Positions 48,420-63,400 are shown, counted from the first letter of the stretch. The stretch: DNA of 64,000 nucleotides from Apis mellifera (GCF_003254395.2 NC_037650.1:1798001-1862000), one strand, 5' to 3'. A program made the numbers and translations. The notes: generated from the sequence alone by a model not told the origin.

Positions 48420-48800
48420 ATTTCAGTCTCAGTTTTTCTCATTTGTATGAAAATCGAGAAATTATTGTTTTGTTATCGAATCAAAACTTAATGTCATTTC
48501 AATATTTTTTTGAACAACAAGCATTTATCTGACGACTTAAGTAATCTAGATATGATGATAAATCACTAATGATCTAGATCTAGATCACTACTACTCTATA
48601 GATTACAATGAACAATTGTACATCATCAATTAAGATTACCAGACAGATATACTAACTTTTCTAGTTTTTTTCTATACGTTTTTTTTATCTAAAATACACG
48701 ATATTACATTATTCACATTGCCAGTGCTTTAGATAACATTAGATAAAATCACACAATACGATGTTTGTTATTGGCTTGATCACGTGACACATGTAAATCG
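48420..48800 (+). repeat. Foldback family, extended copy
   Basis: Parallels 50375-50700. Shared words in order include ATTTCAATATT, TCTGA(C/T)G, AATGAACAATTGTACATCA and a diverged TACACGATATTACATTATTC. The TTGTTATTGGCTTGATCACG and CACGTGACAC blocks correspond to the GCTTGGTTTTGG and TCACGTGAC landmarks of the other family members. The palindrome TCACGTGA is intact here. Confidence 0.6.
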
Positions 48801-48804
48801 AATG

Positions 48805-50370
48805 TAAATCGAATTAAAAACATAATCGAATAAAATGGATAATATTTTACGTATATAAAATAAAATTTTTTATTTTATTTACACAGAAAAAAATGTTGTA
48901 ATTATTTTTTAACTAATCTAATATATTGTTGCGAGTATTTAAAGATTACAATGTAACACATTATGGTCAACGCGATTCGCGATACACGAAATAAGAAAAT
49001 CGATTATTCGATCGAAAATTTTGATTAGATATTAAAAATATTTGGATACGTAATTTCAAATATTATATATAATACAATAAATAAATGTTTATAGATAAAT
49101 AAATCATGGAAAATGTTTTTTTAATAATATACATATGTATTTTCTTTGATATATAAAGTTTGTTCAATTTTATATATATATTTATATATATATATATATA
49201 TATGATATCTAATTCAGTAAATCCATAGGGGTATACCTTTGCCGCTCGAAGTTTATTTTATATCAATAATTTTAATATTACAAAGCTATTACTATGATTT
49301 TCTGTAATATATTTCTGTTTATTTCTGACAGTCATTAGTTTATTCACGCATTTTGATCTTTCTTATTCTTATATCTTTATATGATCTTTCCTATTATTAT
49401 ATGTTAGTTTACTTCTTTCAACTAATATTAACAATTCTGTATTTGTTTGATTAACAATTTCATAATCTAAAAAAAATATTATTTATAATCGGTTTTTCTT
49501 TCTTTTTTTTTTTTTTTTGTATATAGTACAGAGAAATGAAATGAAAAATTTTTAATTTAATTTTATTTTATTGAAAGAGATAATAAGATATAAATAATAG
49601 AATATAAAAGGATATCCTGCCGTAAAGAAAATAATATTTTAAGAAATAAAGATAAAATTAGTATCAGAAAAATAAAAAACGAATCAATTAATTGAGAAAA
49701 TTAAATATTAAAAAAAAAAGTACATTATTGATAAATTGGCATCCAGAAAAATATAAGTTCGAATCAGATGCATTCTTAATTGCCTGAACTCATGACATTT
49801 ATTAACTATATCTATCATATATCGAAATATTTAAAAATTATCATTTATCAAAAAAATACAAAATACAAATACATTCTCCAGGAATATTTTATTTAAAAGA
49901 AATATTTTATTAGATGAAATCCTAAGAAATGAAATGTTATATTATTATGAGTGTAATGACAAATAAAGTTATTGTTAAATTCAATTGTTTAATCCATGAT
50001 TTAAAATTAAGAAATAGAAAAAAGAGATCTTATTCTGAAATTATTTAGGAATAATATAGGCAGGACTATAATAGAAAGGATTACAGTTTTTCTATAGGTT
50101 GATCAATGAAAACACATGCATGAAAATATCAACAACATCAAACTTTAAATTCGCAAATATATTTATAAATGAAGAAATTGTAAATAAAAACGTTATATCC
50201 TAATGGTATATAATAAAGAAATGGAATAAATAGAATAATAGAATAAATAGAATAAAAAGAATTAATAGAATAAAAATAATATCTAATTAGATTCAATTGA
50301 ATAACAAGTTTGAAAAATTTCTGTAAGATCAAGTATTGAAGTATTTCATCGAACATAATATTATTAAACA
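48805..50370. other. Unassigned AT-rich DNA
   Basis: No gene recognised. It contains a TA microsatellite at 49170-49202 and a T-run at 49500-49520. The minus ORF at 50138-50371 is composed of Ile/Phe/Tyr codons and is not called. Confidence 0.4.
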
Positions 50371-50374
50371 TTTT

Positions 50375-50700
50375 TTCTCAATTTTTTCATTTATATGAAA
50401 AATGAAAAAAAAAAATTAGATTTTTACTTTATCGAAATCAAAATTTAACATCATTTCAATATTCCTTTCAGGATCATTCGTCTGATGGCTCAAAAATTAC
50501 CCGTAGATATCGCGACCACTACAGTGAGCAATTGTACATCCTGACCAGAGTTGACACAAGAAAAGTATGCTATTCTAAAAAGAAGACATGACGTCATATT
50601 ACCTCCCATTGATATTGCTATATTAGACAGAGGCACATCATGATGACATGATGTAAGACTTGATATTGGCGCAAGCTTCACGTGACGCACTTGTATTTAA
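50375..50700 (+). repeat. Foldback family, extended copy with intact TGACGTCA
   Basis: AAGAAGACATGACGTCATAT (TGACGTCA at 50589-50596), then TATTGCTATATTAGACAGAG, CACATCATGATGACATGATG, CTTGATATTGGCGCAAGC and TTCACGTGACGC follow the family order. The upstream part (50440-50570) is homologous to 48480-48650. The minus ORFs over this copy (50490-50844) are by-products of its lower AT content. Confidence 0.7.
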
Positions 50701-51263
50701 TGTAGCAAATATTGAACATAATATAATACAGGCTTTATAGAACTTTTCATAATTTGGTATCCCTTTCTTGTGAAGTATGAAAAGAGAATTGAAAATATTA
50801 TATATTATTGTATATATTTGCAGTATATATTGGCAGTGAAACAAAATATGATAGATGAAAGAATATGGAATCCATTAATAGTAATGAAACTGATATATGA
50901 AATGATGATAAAAAAAATTATCTAATTCAAACATTGACAAAATGAAAATCTATAATGAAAAGAAATCAAAGATAATTTTTGATAAATGTATAATTGGCAG
51001 AATAATAATTTATATTGGATAAGAAGTTAATAAGATTGCAATTTTTCTAACAATTGAAAAAGTTTATGCAGCACTTTTATAAAATGAATTGATATTTTTA
51101 TATAAATCATTTCAGATATAACAATTAGATATAATATCAGTTTAAATAATATAATATAAATTAATATAATATAATTATAGTATAATATAATATAATTAAT
51201 ATAATATAGTATATAATGTGGTTTATGCACGACGTAACATCAATACATTTTTAGCATTTATAC

Positions 51264-51400
51264 ATGTCAGCTATATCTCTAAATTTGAATCCATTAGATT
51301 TTTCTCATATGAAACTATTTAAAAAATTTATTATACGATATAATAATGAAGATGATTTGCGAATAAGAATTATTAAAAAATATGTTATAACATATAATAT
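51264..51400 (+). pseudogene. Fragment of a Tc1/mariner-superfamily transposase (third catalytic block)
   Basis: An open stretch reads SLNLNPLDFSHMKLFKKFII then RYNNEDDLRIRII. This fits the C-terminal block sPDLNPlDFflWg.lK..vy....dLr.rI found in mariner/Tc1-related transposases, with a short deletion where FLWG is expected and the Asp position changed to Asn. No upstream catalytic blocks or TIRs were found nearby. Likely a small fossil piece. Confidence 0.5.
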
Positions 51401-51404
51401 ATTA

Positions 51405-52745
51405 TATATTACTTACTAATATATTATTTAATGTATTATTTAATACACAAGAAAAAAAAAGAATATTATTCAATATTATAATATAATATTGAAGAAAATA
51501 AAAAAAACATAAAGATAATTACTATAATGAAGTTACAAAAGATAGATTGATAGTTGATGAAGAATTGAATTTCTAATGATTTGTTCTGATAAGAATAAAA
51601 TATAATAATGGAATTTAAGAATCACATCATTAAGAAAATATCAATAGAAAGATAAAAGATATTCATATTTGCTCTTATCAATAATAGTCAAAACTTTTTT
51701 CTTATCATGAAAAATAATGATTTTATTTAATATAGATTTAATTGTACTATTTTTATTCATATCTTGATTCTATGCAATAATCAACTTCATTATTTTGCAA
51801 CTGCAAAATATACTAATATGACAGATCATAACAGAATTCAAAATGAAAAATGGTTGGAACAAAAAATATATAAAAAGAAAAAAATTGAATTATTTGAAAT
51901 ACGAGATAAAGTAAATATTAAAAGAACATTTACTTATAAGAAAGCAACAAATGAAAAATAAAAACATATATGTACAACAAATATTATATTTTAAAAAATT
52001 AATTTATATTTGAATTGCAATTTAATAAATCATAATTTGACAAGTAATATTTTTTATAGTTAAAAAAGAAATATGTACATATCCGACATTTTATAAAAAG
52101 TAATTTTCTGATCTTAGAATTTAAAAATACAGTACCAAAAATTTATTATCACGATAAAGAAATTAATAGTATCAATAATGATAGTGCTAAATTGAATTTA
52201 TATCAAAGATTAAAAAATTTAAAGAATTTATTATTATACTATTTAAAGAATAATTTAATGGAAAAACAAATATGAAAGCTGAATTAATGAATGAAAATAA
52301 ATTTGATATTTTTTGTAATTGTGTAAAAACACAAAGTATTAAATAAATTACAAACTATTTTTTTTAGAAATTTTAGATATAATACGTATCTGAAAAAAGC
52401 TATCACGAGAAAAATACCTAACATCATTTATATAAGCATTTATTCCAATTATTTATGAAGCAACAAGAATCTTTCAATAGTTTAAGCAAATGATTAACAA
52501 CCTCAAAAAACTGCACTTGCTAGAAACTTTTTATTATCGTCTTTTGAAGATAGCATTGCTAATAAACATGACGTGCATTTTTGTCCAAAAAAAAATGTAA
52601 AAAATAAAATGATTTAATAATAAAAACACCGCATGAAATGTAAAGTTTTAATTTTCCAAATTTGACCAACTGATAACTCACAAATTAAATACAATTCTTT
52701 TTCTGAACTCATCTATTACACTTCGAGCTTAGAAGTCTATTTTGA
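51405..52745. other. AT-rich DNA with two unexplained open frames
   Basis: The plus ORF at 51764-51961 (MTDHNRIQNEKWLEQKIYKK in its middle) is charged and less Phe/Ile-driven than most. Further on, 52132-52275 is open with VPKIYYHDKEINSINNDS and, after a one-base shift, KAELMNENKFDIF leads to a stop near 52345. They may be parts of one decayed gene or transposon, but no family could be named. Confidence 0.3.
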
Positions 52746-52749
52746 CATA

Positions 52750-52860
52750 ATTGCAATCATATGATAAGAATATGGAATGGTTAATAATACAAGAACCAGC
52801 ATATTAGTGAATACATAGTCATGAAAAAAAAGTTGCTTAATATATATAATTCATAGAAAA
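52750..52860. repeat. Short dispersed repeat (3 of 3)
   Basis: AGAATATGGAATGGTTAATA matches the copies at 27.4 and 28.2 kb; a TTAGTGAATACATAGTCATG block follows. Confidence 0.45.
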
Positions 52861-52864
52861 AATT

Positions 52865-54415
52865 AGAATGAATATAAATAAACATGTTAATCAATGATGA
52901 ATTTTAACAAGATCTCAATTTTAAAAGACTGAGACTTTAATCGCATTTACAATCAAAATTTGACAATCAAATAAATTTCATTAGCACCCATTTTCATTAA
53001 TTTCAATGCAAAATTAAAAATTATAATATTATATCTTATTAATCTTATAAAATAAATATTTTATAAAATAAATTAATAGTTTATGAAAAATACTAAATGA
53101 ATATCAGATATATCTAGAAGATATCGATTAAACAGAGATTGTAAATTGTAAATTGAAAATTGTAAATTGAATTCCTCAGCATTTCAAAAAATGAAGACAT
53201 GTTCGAATAATAATGTGTTGTAATAAAAAATAATTAATAAATGTCTAAAAACTAAAATACTACTGATTTAAAATTTTCTATCATAAATTCAGTCATTATT
53301 GTTCTATACTAATTTTTATTTTTATCAAAATTCAAAATTTATTTAATTTTATTTTTCCATTCTATTTGAATTTTTTCAAATAGTCAACCTGTATTTATTA
53401 TTAAAAAAAAATTATATAAATGACATTCCATTTATTTAAAATTGTTAATTACTATATCTATAACTTCAGTTTAAGTTATGATTACGTAAAACATAACTAA
53501 GATTTTTTCTATATAATATTTTTAATTTTTTTTTCAAAGCATAATAGTAGTTAGTACATTAAATTTGATTATAATAATCATATGCGAAATTAAAATCAGT
53601 GTTTGTTCGCCGATTTTAACTTCTTTTTTTTTATTTTATACAAATATTCATTTTCATAAAGTAACACATTTCGTTTTTACAAAATAAAAAAAATATTTCT
53701 TTCAAAAGGATAAAATAATTGAATCTATCAAAGTATGAAAATATATTTGAATAATAACATATTATATAAAATAAAATAAAATATCATTTGAGAAATATAT
53801 CATAAAATGAAAACATTATCGACATTAAGTTTGATGAGAAGAATATTAAGAAAATATTAAGAATATAAGAAAATTAAACAAATTAAATTAATCAAATTTA
53901 TAGAAAATCAAATATCTAAATATATATACATAAAAGGATGTAATCATTAAAGGATATAATCATTTAAAGAATAAAATTTTTTTTTTATTATACTTTCTGT
54001 TTCTTATTTATATATTATAATTTTAATATATTTTTATTATTTATTATATCTTTATAATATTAAACAAATGATAGCAACAATATTTAATTAAGAATTGTAT
54101 AAAATATTCCATAATTTGTTAGCTTAGCAAAAACGTTCAGAATGAAAATCGGATTTATCTGGAAGATATTAATTAAAAGAAATGTTAATAGATATTAACA
54201 TTAATATTATAAAAAGTTATAAATTGAATTCTTTGAAAAAAATGAAAATAATATATTGTAATATAATAAAGTTGTAAATAAATGTACAGAATTGTAAATA
54301 AAACTTTTTGGGAAATTCACACAACTAAAATTTTAATAATTTTATATTATCTATAATGCAATTATATTATCTATAATGCCGAATCTATAATGCGACATTC
54401 TATTATTTATGTACC
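52865..54415. other. Unassigned AT-rich DNA
   Basis: Low-complexity A/T sequence; a short AAATTGTAAATTG repeat lies near 53140-53170. No gene recognised. Confidence 0.45.
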
Positions 54416-54422
54416 AAAATCT

Positions 54423-54570
54423 AGGAAAAGAAGATAAAATTTTAGAAATTACTAACCAAAGAAGAAGATCTTAGAAAAGAAGATTGCATTTTACAGATTA
54501 TCGATTAGATAGAAAGATCTCGGAAAGATAGATCGCATTTTAGAAATTATCAATCAAACAGAAAAATCTC
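54423..54570. repeat. Three tandem copies of a ~49-bp unit
   Basis: Units begin near 54423, 54472 and 54522 with (A/G)GAAA(A/G)(A/G)A(A/T)AGAT. Each holds a CATTTTA(G/C)A(A/G)ATTA block and an AGAA(A/G)ATCT block. The unit length is not a multiple of three. Confidence 0.75.
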
Positions 54571-54574
54571 TTTC

Positions 54575-57236
54575 CAATATATCGAAATATATAATGAAGA
54601 CATACCAAAAGAACTCATTGTTAAATAGTATATTTAATCTGTATATTATTTAATATATTAAATATCAATAATATATTGATATTTAAGTAAGCCATTTTAA
54701 AATCTGATGCAATGAATAACTGAATAATATATTAACTCGAAAATAAGAATTATCGTAAACAGAAATAATAATAGCTATATCAAGATAAAATAAAAACAAA
54801 TTTCATACTTTGAGTAATGTTTAAATTGAGAAATGTATAATATCATAAGTAATATAACAAAAAATTTATAACATCATTAAAAAATATCGGATATTATTAA
54901 TATAACTTTCAAATGTAATAAAAGTTATTACAGGATTAACTGAAGAAAACTTGAACTATCAGAGTTAAATTATCGTATTAAGTGTTAAATGATTCAAGCA
55001 TTTATAGATAAATCTTGATATTTATAGATAAATGCGGAAAAAATAATAATAATAAAAATGATCCCAATAATTCATTTTGGAGTTATATTAAACATCAAAA
55101 TAATATAATACAAGAAAATGCAATTAATATTATATACAAATATATTAAAGGAATTAAATAATTGTTTTATAAATATATTTTAAAAATATAAATTTTTTTA
55201 GTTTTTTTTTCTGAGATTACCTGAAGATAACTTTATTATTATTATTATTTTTTATATTATTTATTTTAAAGATTTTATAAATAATTTTTTATAAATAATC
55301 ATATTTATTAGAATCATCATCATTTCAAAATGAAATATATCTGTTTATTAACTATCAACAAAAGAAATAATAAAAAAAATATGTAATATAATGATTATAA
55401 ATATTATTATGATGTTGCAATATTGTACAACATTGATATTATAATGCATCATGAAAAGTGAACATATGATTACATACATATTCTAATCTGGATACGCTAA
55501 GAATACTAATTATACCCATTAAAATCCCAAATTTATATTAAATCAAACAAATATTTTTTGTTTTTTTTTTTTTTACTTCTTATATATGTTATTATCTTTT
55601 TTATTAATAAAAATTTTTTATAAAATATTTAAAAACTTGTTAAATATTAATCAGAACAACAAAAGTCAATTATTATGTATTAATAAAATGAGAAAAATAA
55701 ACTACTGTATGTAATTATTATTTATTATAAGTTTATTAACTGTTTATTAATTGCTCATACTACATGCTCAATTTTTAAATATTATTTTTCAAATATTGTA
55801 AAACATATTGCATTCTAGATACTATAAGGTTACATAAAATAATATTATGTTTTAATTTATCATATTTTTATTTATTAATAAATAAATTATATAAATTTAT
55901 TTATATAAAGTATATAAATTTAAATATTTAATATTTTCAGTATTGAAAATATTGATGAAAAGCTTATTAAAAAAAAAACGAAAATTTTGTATAAATTTGT
56001 CTCTATTTATATATTAATTAGTTATTATCATTATAAAACATATTAAATAACATAACAATAACTTATAAAACATTGTTTATAATAACTTTAAGATTTAGAA
56101 TTGTAGTTTTAATTATGGATTCATATAAATAAAAACATTTATAAAATTATTAATTATTATTAAGTGATTGAATTTATATATAAAATTTAATAAATTTAAT
56201 AAAAATTTAATAATTAATAAATAGCTATATACATATTTCATATTATAGAAATATATATGTAATTTCTTTATTTTTATTTTTCTTCAATATTTTTTAAGCT
56301 TTTTGACAATCATTAAAAAAATTATATTAAGTCATATTGATAAATTAAAATATTTTTTTAAAATTATTTTCAAAGTATAAACATAAAATATTTTTATTTC
56401 ATAAATATAAATTAAATATCTAATTTTATTGAAAAAAATAAATTTATATTTTTATAAAAAAATATATCTTTAATTTAATAATATATTATATGTTCGAATA
56501 TTTAAAAATAAAAAGAGAACACATTAATTAATCCTCACTTATGTGTAGTTTTTATGAGTAGTTTTATTCTATTTTTTATTTTATTCTATGAAATTCAACA
56601 TTAATATATTCTATAATCTTTTTTTAAAAGTAAAAATTATTTAATCCAATAATATTATATATATAATATATAAGTATTATAAAATATTCTTAAAACTGAT
56701 TAAAACATAATAATCAAATTTAATTTATAATTGAAAATTTGGATTATTCTTGCAAATATAATTATAATTTGAATCCATTAAGATATAATTAATGTTTATC
56801 ATAATTTTATACTTACAAAATACTTTGAAAATTAAAACTGAAATAAATAATTAACTCTGTAAATAGACTGAAATAATACATATAGGTTATAGATTTTTTC
56901 ATTACATTAATCTTCTTATTTATTTTTCTATTAAAATATTTTATAAAAATTTTGTAATGAAAAATTAATTAAAATGGAAAGGAATTTATATTAATAAAAA
57001 AAAAATATATAAAGACTTGCCTTATTTAGAATCAAATTTGAATATTAAAAATTGAAGACATCAGAATTTTTGATATCCTAAAAAATTATTGCAAATTAAA
57101 TAAATTACATAAAAAAATTATATAATTAATATTCAAAATTAAAATATAATATTTTATATTTTAAATATTTTATAATTAAAATAATGAAATCAATTTTTTA
57201 ATATAATATAAATATATAAAAACTATTTTTTAAGTA

Positions 57237-57272
<36 letters not shown>

Positions 57273-57294
57273 AATATAAGATAACAATATATAT

Positions 57295-57327
<33 letters not shown>

Positions 57328-58649
57328 CACTAAACTAAAACACATATATTAAAAATTTTATTAAAACAAATAATAAATTTGGTGTTCTTATGATATATGC
57401 TATAAGAAATTAAACTGAACTCTATGAATGAAAAATAATAACTTATACTAATATATTTTATAATATTAAAATATTTTTCGAATTCACTATTAAATTTAAA
57501 AACAAAAAAATATTATATATCTATTTAAAATTTAAGGATTAATAAAATTAAAATTAAAATTAAAAGAAGGAATAATATATAATGAATTATTGAATATATT
57601 TTATATTTATAATATAGAAAACAAAAATAAATAAACAAAAACAATTTGTTTTTATACTTTTTAATGTTATATTTTAAAGAACTGTAATGGAATTGGAATA
57701 TAAATATAAATATTGATAAAAAAATAAATATAATAATATTTAATGATAATTTGAAAAAAAATTTACTATCATTTTGATTTATTCTATATTCATTATTAAT
57801 AAAAAAAATATGATGTCTTAATAAGTTTATTGTTACTTTACATTATTTTTTTTTCATTATTTCATTATAATCTACCAGAAGAATATAACAAAAGCACAAT
57901 CTATATTTTTAATATTAATGATCTATCTATTTAAAATTTTAATTCATTTATTTAAATAAAAAATCATATTTATATATTAATATTATATATATAAAATCAT
58001 TTTTTTATATTCATATTTAATTTATATAATTTATCATATGACTTTGTTATCTAATATCTTTTTAATTAAATATTGATTCAACTGATGAAAAATTTTCTTA
58101 ATAAAAATTGAAAAATTTAAATGATTTTTAATAAAATGATTTTTATAAGTAAAATATAGAATATTCTATTTCTTAGATATATAGAAAAATTATTGATCGT
58201 ACTCCTTCATTATTGAATATAGCAAAATAATAATTTATTACATTATTAATAATTATTGCTTATTTTAAATACTCAATGATTAATGTAATTAAAATATATT
58301 TCATTATTTATATAATATGCTTTATTTATTATTAAAACTAAATTATTGAAAGTAAACAGAAATTAGATATTTTAGTCGTTAATTCAGTTATTCTATCAAT
58401 GAAATAATATATATCAATAAAATAATCAAAACAATCAATATCAATGAGACAAATATATTTGTATTATTTCTTAGATAAATTAAATTATATTAAAATAAAT
58501 TATTAATTATTTAGAAAATAAATACTGATTACATATAATGAATAATGGCATTAAAAAATTTATAAAAAAATATTTATTAATATTTTGATTTTTAAATTTA
58601 TAAAAAGAAAAAAAACACTATTATATTTAAAAATTCCAACTATATGTTT

Positions 58650-58704
<55 letters not shown>

Positions 58705-59565
58705 TTATATTTTAAATATTATTATATTGTTATAAACTAACAATTCAATAATGTAAAATAAAAAACAGGATAATCTGTTTAAAAAATAATCCACAAAATT
58801 ATATAATATATATAAAAAAAATTTTTTATTATTATTATAGAAAAAAACTAAAACTTAGAAAAATAAATAAAGACTCATTATTTTAATATTTAATAACATA
58901 TATTAATAAAATTAATAATTGCTATCAGAATGTATTCAAAAAAATAAATAATTACAATATTCCTAATGATAATAAAAATAATAATCGTGAATAAATATTT
59001 TCTTTTTTAAGAATTGATATTAAAAAATTATATAAAAAAGGTACATATGGATGTTATATTTTTTAACATTTATATTATATATTTTTTTCATCATATGTTC
59101 AAAATTACGACCTTTATTAAATATTTGTAAGTAAAATTAAATTTTATCAACAATTCTATAATTTTCTAAGCTTTTTAAAATATATTATTTTTAAATAAAA
59201 TTTAATTTAAATAAAATTAATAAGTATCTTTTAATTTTATAGATTTTTATATATGTAAATACATAATTTTATGCATACATATATAAATTTATTTATAATA
59301 ATATATATAATAAAAATAATATATAAAATATAATAAATAACAAATATTTACCTCAAATAAATTAATGATTAATATGTAATGTTATACATTTTTGCGAACA
59401 CGTGCATTCATATGTATATCCATTTCTTCTTTTTAAAATTTCTAATAATCAAATATATATATATAATACATTCTTATTCGTATACTTCATTTAGCACATA
59501 TTACATTATAAAATATATATTACATTATAATATTAAATAATATTTTAATATAAAATCACATATGA
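54575..59565. other. Extremely AT-rich gene-free stretch
   Basis: No gene, transposon or long repeat recognised. It contains (TA)n microsatellites at 57241-57268, 57299-57326 and 58652-58701. It is the most AT-biased and lowest-complexity part of the window. Confidence 0.5.
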
Positions 59566-59574
59566 ATATTGAAT

Positions 59575-59780
59575 ATAATATAATACGAAACACACAGTTC
59601 CGCAATTCAACTATGAATAACATTTGAACTCTTATAAAATCAGTTACGTTACTATACTTACACAAATTTATACTGTTCGTTGATTGGTTACCATAGAATT
59701 TTATATGAGATATGCGCACTATACTGCGCAGAAATCTTGCTACCATAATTCAGTATGGAATGAATTGTTCAAAATTGCAG
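59575..59780. promoter_or_regulatory. Promoter-like, less AT-rich island (speculative)
   Basis: A sharp island of normal complexity within very AT-rich DNA. It holds GATTGGTTACC (an inverted CCAAT box), two TGCGCA-type words close together (ATGCGCACTATACTGCGCAG) and ACACACAGTTCCGC. About 80 bp downstream an ATG (59852) opens MKASG before a GT (AGGAT|GTATAT), which could be a tiny first exon. The minus-strand ORF at 59525-59746 covers the island but has no recognisable motif. No exon further right could be tied to it. Confidence 0.2.
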
Positions 59781-59879
59781 TGTAACATTTTTTCATTCCT
59801 AAACAAATTATTCAATAATATTAATTATATCTGTTACTAGAAATACGTATTATGAAGGCCTCAGGATGTATATATATTA

Positions 59880-60264
59880 CATTCTGTTTTAAAATTCTTT
59901 TAGAAAGAAACAACTGTAAATATTAATCATTCTTTTTTTGAAAATTTAATCTTTTTTTTGAAAATTTTAAACAATCATTAAATGAAATCTTTGAATAAAA
60001 TTTATTAAATGGAATTATTTATAAATAAGGAATACATAATTTCTTCTAGAATAAAGAATATGAGACTGTTGGTTATAGTCGAGATTAAAATCGATACCAA
60101 TGATTGTTTATTTTTAATCTTGTAAACGTTCGAAAATCAAAAATAATAAATATTAATGTCATAAAATGATGAATAGTTTAAAATTAAAAATTTTTCTATT
60201 TGTTCATTTATCATTTTAAAAATTATATTAATGTATTTTTGATGAAAATATATATATATATATA

Positions 60265-60313
<49 letters not shown>

Positions 60314-62240
60314 AAATATATATTTTTAGCATTTGTATCAATATAATATGAATAATAAAATTTACAATCTCTAAATAGTATGTATATTAATACTATTATA
60401 TATATTTTAATTATAAAAATTTTAGCGATATCACATCCAAAGATTAAATTATATCATATTTTTTTGCAATTTTAAATAAATAAAAATTAGAATTCAACAT
60501 AAAAATTTTTACTATATTATTATTAAATAATATTTATTAATTATTAATAAATATTTATATAAATATAATATATATTTATATAAATAATATATATATAAAT
60601 ATAATATAAATGTTAAAATATATAAAATAAAAAATATATTATATTTATATTATATTTATATTTAAAATATAATATATTATATTATATTATATTATATTAT
60701 ATTATATTATATTATATTATAAATACTTATTATATTATAAATTTTAACATTATCTATCTATCTATATAAACTATTCATTAAAAACCAAAACTCAAAAATA
60801 TGTATGATTAATTTAAATTTATAAAAAATTAGGAATAAACAAGATCAACTGTTAGTTTATATTTTTATAATTATTTGTTAAATTAAAAAAAGTTAAACAA
60901 ATAACAATGTTAATAAGTAGTAAAAAAAATTTTTCAAAATTATTAAATTAACTAAATAATATTACAGAATTTTTAGCATTTAAAAATGATATCAATAGTA
61001 ATTCAAAAATTTCTTCGAACTAATTATGAAATTTGAAATAATATTAACATTAATAAAATTAAATAATTTTCATTAAATGGGTATAGATTATATAGTGTAT
61101 ATAGTAGATTATATAATAAATATATTATATTATATCATTTATGTATTATATATATGATCGCTATACGTACTTTATGTTTATATACACATTTTTCTTTGTA
61201 ACTCTTTAAATTATCGTTTCACATGCAAAAACTCATAATTCGTGATGAACAGTTTGCAAACAATAAGAGACAGTAAAAGCAATTATTGATTATGATAGTA
61301 ATTCGTGAAAAACTTGTACATAGAAGCTTGCGAATAAAGATTTACGAAATGTTAATAATGTTAATATATATATATATGTATATTTACATATGTATATTTG
61401 TAAAGTACAAGGTCGATTCTAAAGTCCAAAATAAATAAAAGTTCATATACAAAATTGTCAGTTGAGATTTATACTGATAAAATTATATGTAATAATATTT
61501 ATAATTTTTAATATTCTTCTTGCAATTTAATTTCTGATTTATCCAAATTACATATATATCTATATAAAATATTTTTTATTTAATAATATAGAAAATCATA
61601 TATTAATATTTTATTATAAATTTGATATACATTATATATTTTTTTTACAAATTTGATTCATTTATGTAAAAAATGTGACTCAAAAAATAATAGCATATAA
61701 AAAAATGGATTATATGAATTTTTTTTTTAAAAAGGAAATGATATTTTTATGTCCTGAATCTGAATTTAGTCGCAAAAATTATTTATCATATTAAATTTAC
61801 GAGATAAAAGTTATTGATTTTTATCATATTATTATATGTTATATTCAAAATTATTCTAAAGAAAATAATTTTTTTTTAATATTTTTGCTAATTACAATGA
61901 TACAGTATATATACGCTTGTAAAATCTAATTTGATTTATTATCATAGAAAGAATCTCTTTTATCAAAATATCATAGTTATTATGTATATATATATTTGAA
62001 ATTATTCCATTTAATCTACTATGACAAAAAAAGAATTTATAAAGATTCTAGCTTATTTTTTTAAAGTAAAAAATTAATGAAATCTATATTTATATTTCAA
62101 ACATTTCAATGAACTATTTCAAAGCAATAAATCTTGGCAAAAAAGAATTTTGTGATGATAAATCAAATTACAATATAATAAAATACTTTATGTAATAAAT
62201 CTATATTTAAAAATAATTATAAATATGAATATTCTATCAC

Positions 62241-62282
<42 letters not shown>

Positions 62283-63395
62283 TGAATATTCTAATTATTT
62301 TTATTATATTATTTAATATATATGAATTTTTACATATTATAATAGAACAAATAACTTGTTAATTTTTAATTTTTAATGAAAATTTTATTAAAAACAAAAT
62401 ATAACGATATATTTTTTTATTGTGATATTAATTATATTAAGTATTGATTAATATACAATGATTTATGATGATGTATCTTTGAACAAACTAATTAGCATAT
62501 TAAAAATAAAAATCTAAAATTGTCTTCATTAAAATAATAATGAATAAGATTTTATTGATATTTCATATTTCTTAAAAAAATTATTTCTTATTATTATATT
62601 TCTCTAAGTTTCTTGTTTTCAGTCTTTTTATTGTCAACAACAAATATAGACTTAAAACTAAAACAAAATCTAAATAATCTAAATCTAAAATTTCTCACAT
62701 TATATTGTTTCAATATAGGCAAAATAGTTTTATTAATTGGAGATATTTTCATCAAGAAACGATGAAAAGTTTTTTGTTATTACTTCAATATATATGTACA
62801 TATATATATATAGCTTACGATATTATTTGGATTTTTGTAGCAATATAAATAATAAACAGCATAAATATACTCAATAAAAAATTTTGAAATTGTTATAATT
62901 TTGTAAAACAAAATCATATAATAATCAATCTGAATTCATTTTAATGAAATCTCTATTTTTACAGTCCTGAATTGAATTTCACAATAATTTTTTTTTTTTA
63001 TATTTTTACATCACATAACAAATAAACATATTTTTCTTTTTAAAAATTTAAAAATTTTATTAGCTGTTAAAATTATTGATAAATTTTTGATTGAATTTAT
63101 AAAAAAAATTAAAAATTTTGAAGATAAAATTTCTCTTTTAATAATAATTTCTTAACTTATTGTGCAATTTTTTTTAAATTATTAAATTTAAATATAGAAA
63201 AAAATGAAATTTTAACATTTTTTTAAAAAATATTTAAATATTTTAATTTTTATTTTTAAACATAACCAAGATTAAATATTAATTCGAACACAAATTAACA
63301 AAATAAAAAAATCTTTTTAAATAAATTATTAATCAGCGGATTTCGAAATGATAATAACTTCTATATTATATTTACTTATAATTATTATTTATTAT
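59880..63395. other. AT-rich gene-free stretch with microsatellites
   Basis: (TA)n tracts at 60247-60311 and 62243-62276 and an (ATTAT)n pentanucleotide tract at 60674-60721. A moderately complex patch at 61200-61340 has no extended frame. Nothing else recognised. Confidence 0.5.
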
Positions 63396-63400
63396 TTTAG

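Noticed and set aside
50490..50844. Minus-strand ORFs with reasonable codon diversity
   Set aside because: They cover a copy of the dispersed foldback repeat; their openness comes from its lower AT content and no homologous frame is kept in other copies.
54575..59565. Possible nuclear copy of mitochondrial DNA, given the extreme AT content
   Set aside because: No mitochondrial rRNA, tRNA or protein-coding motif could be recognised in any frame; the sequence looks like simple low-complexity DNA.
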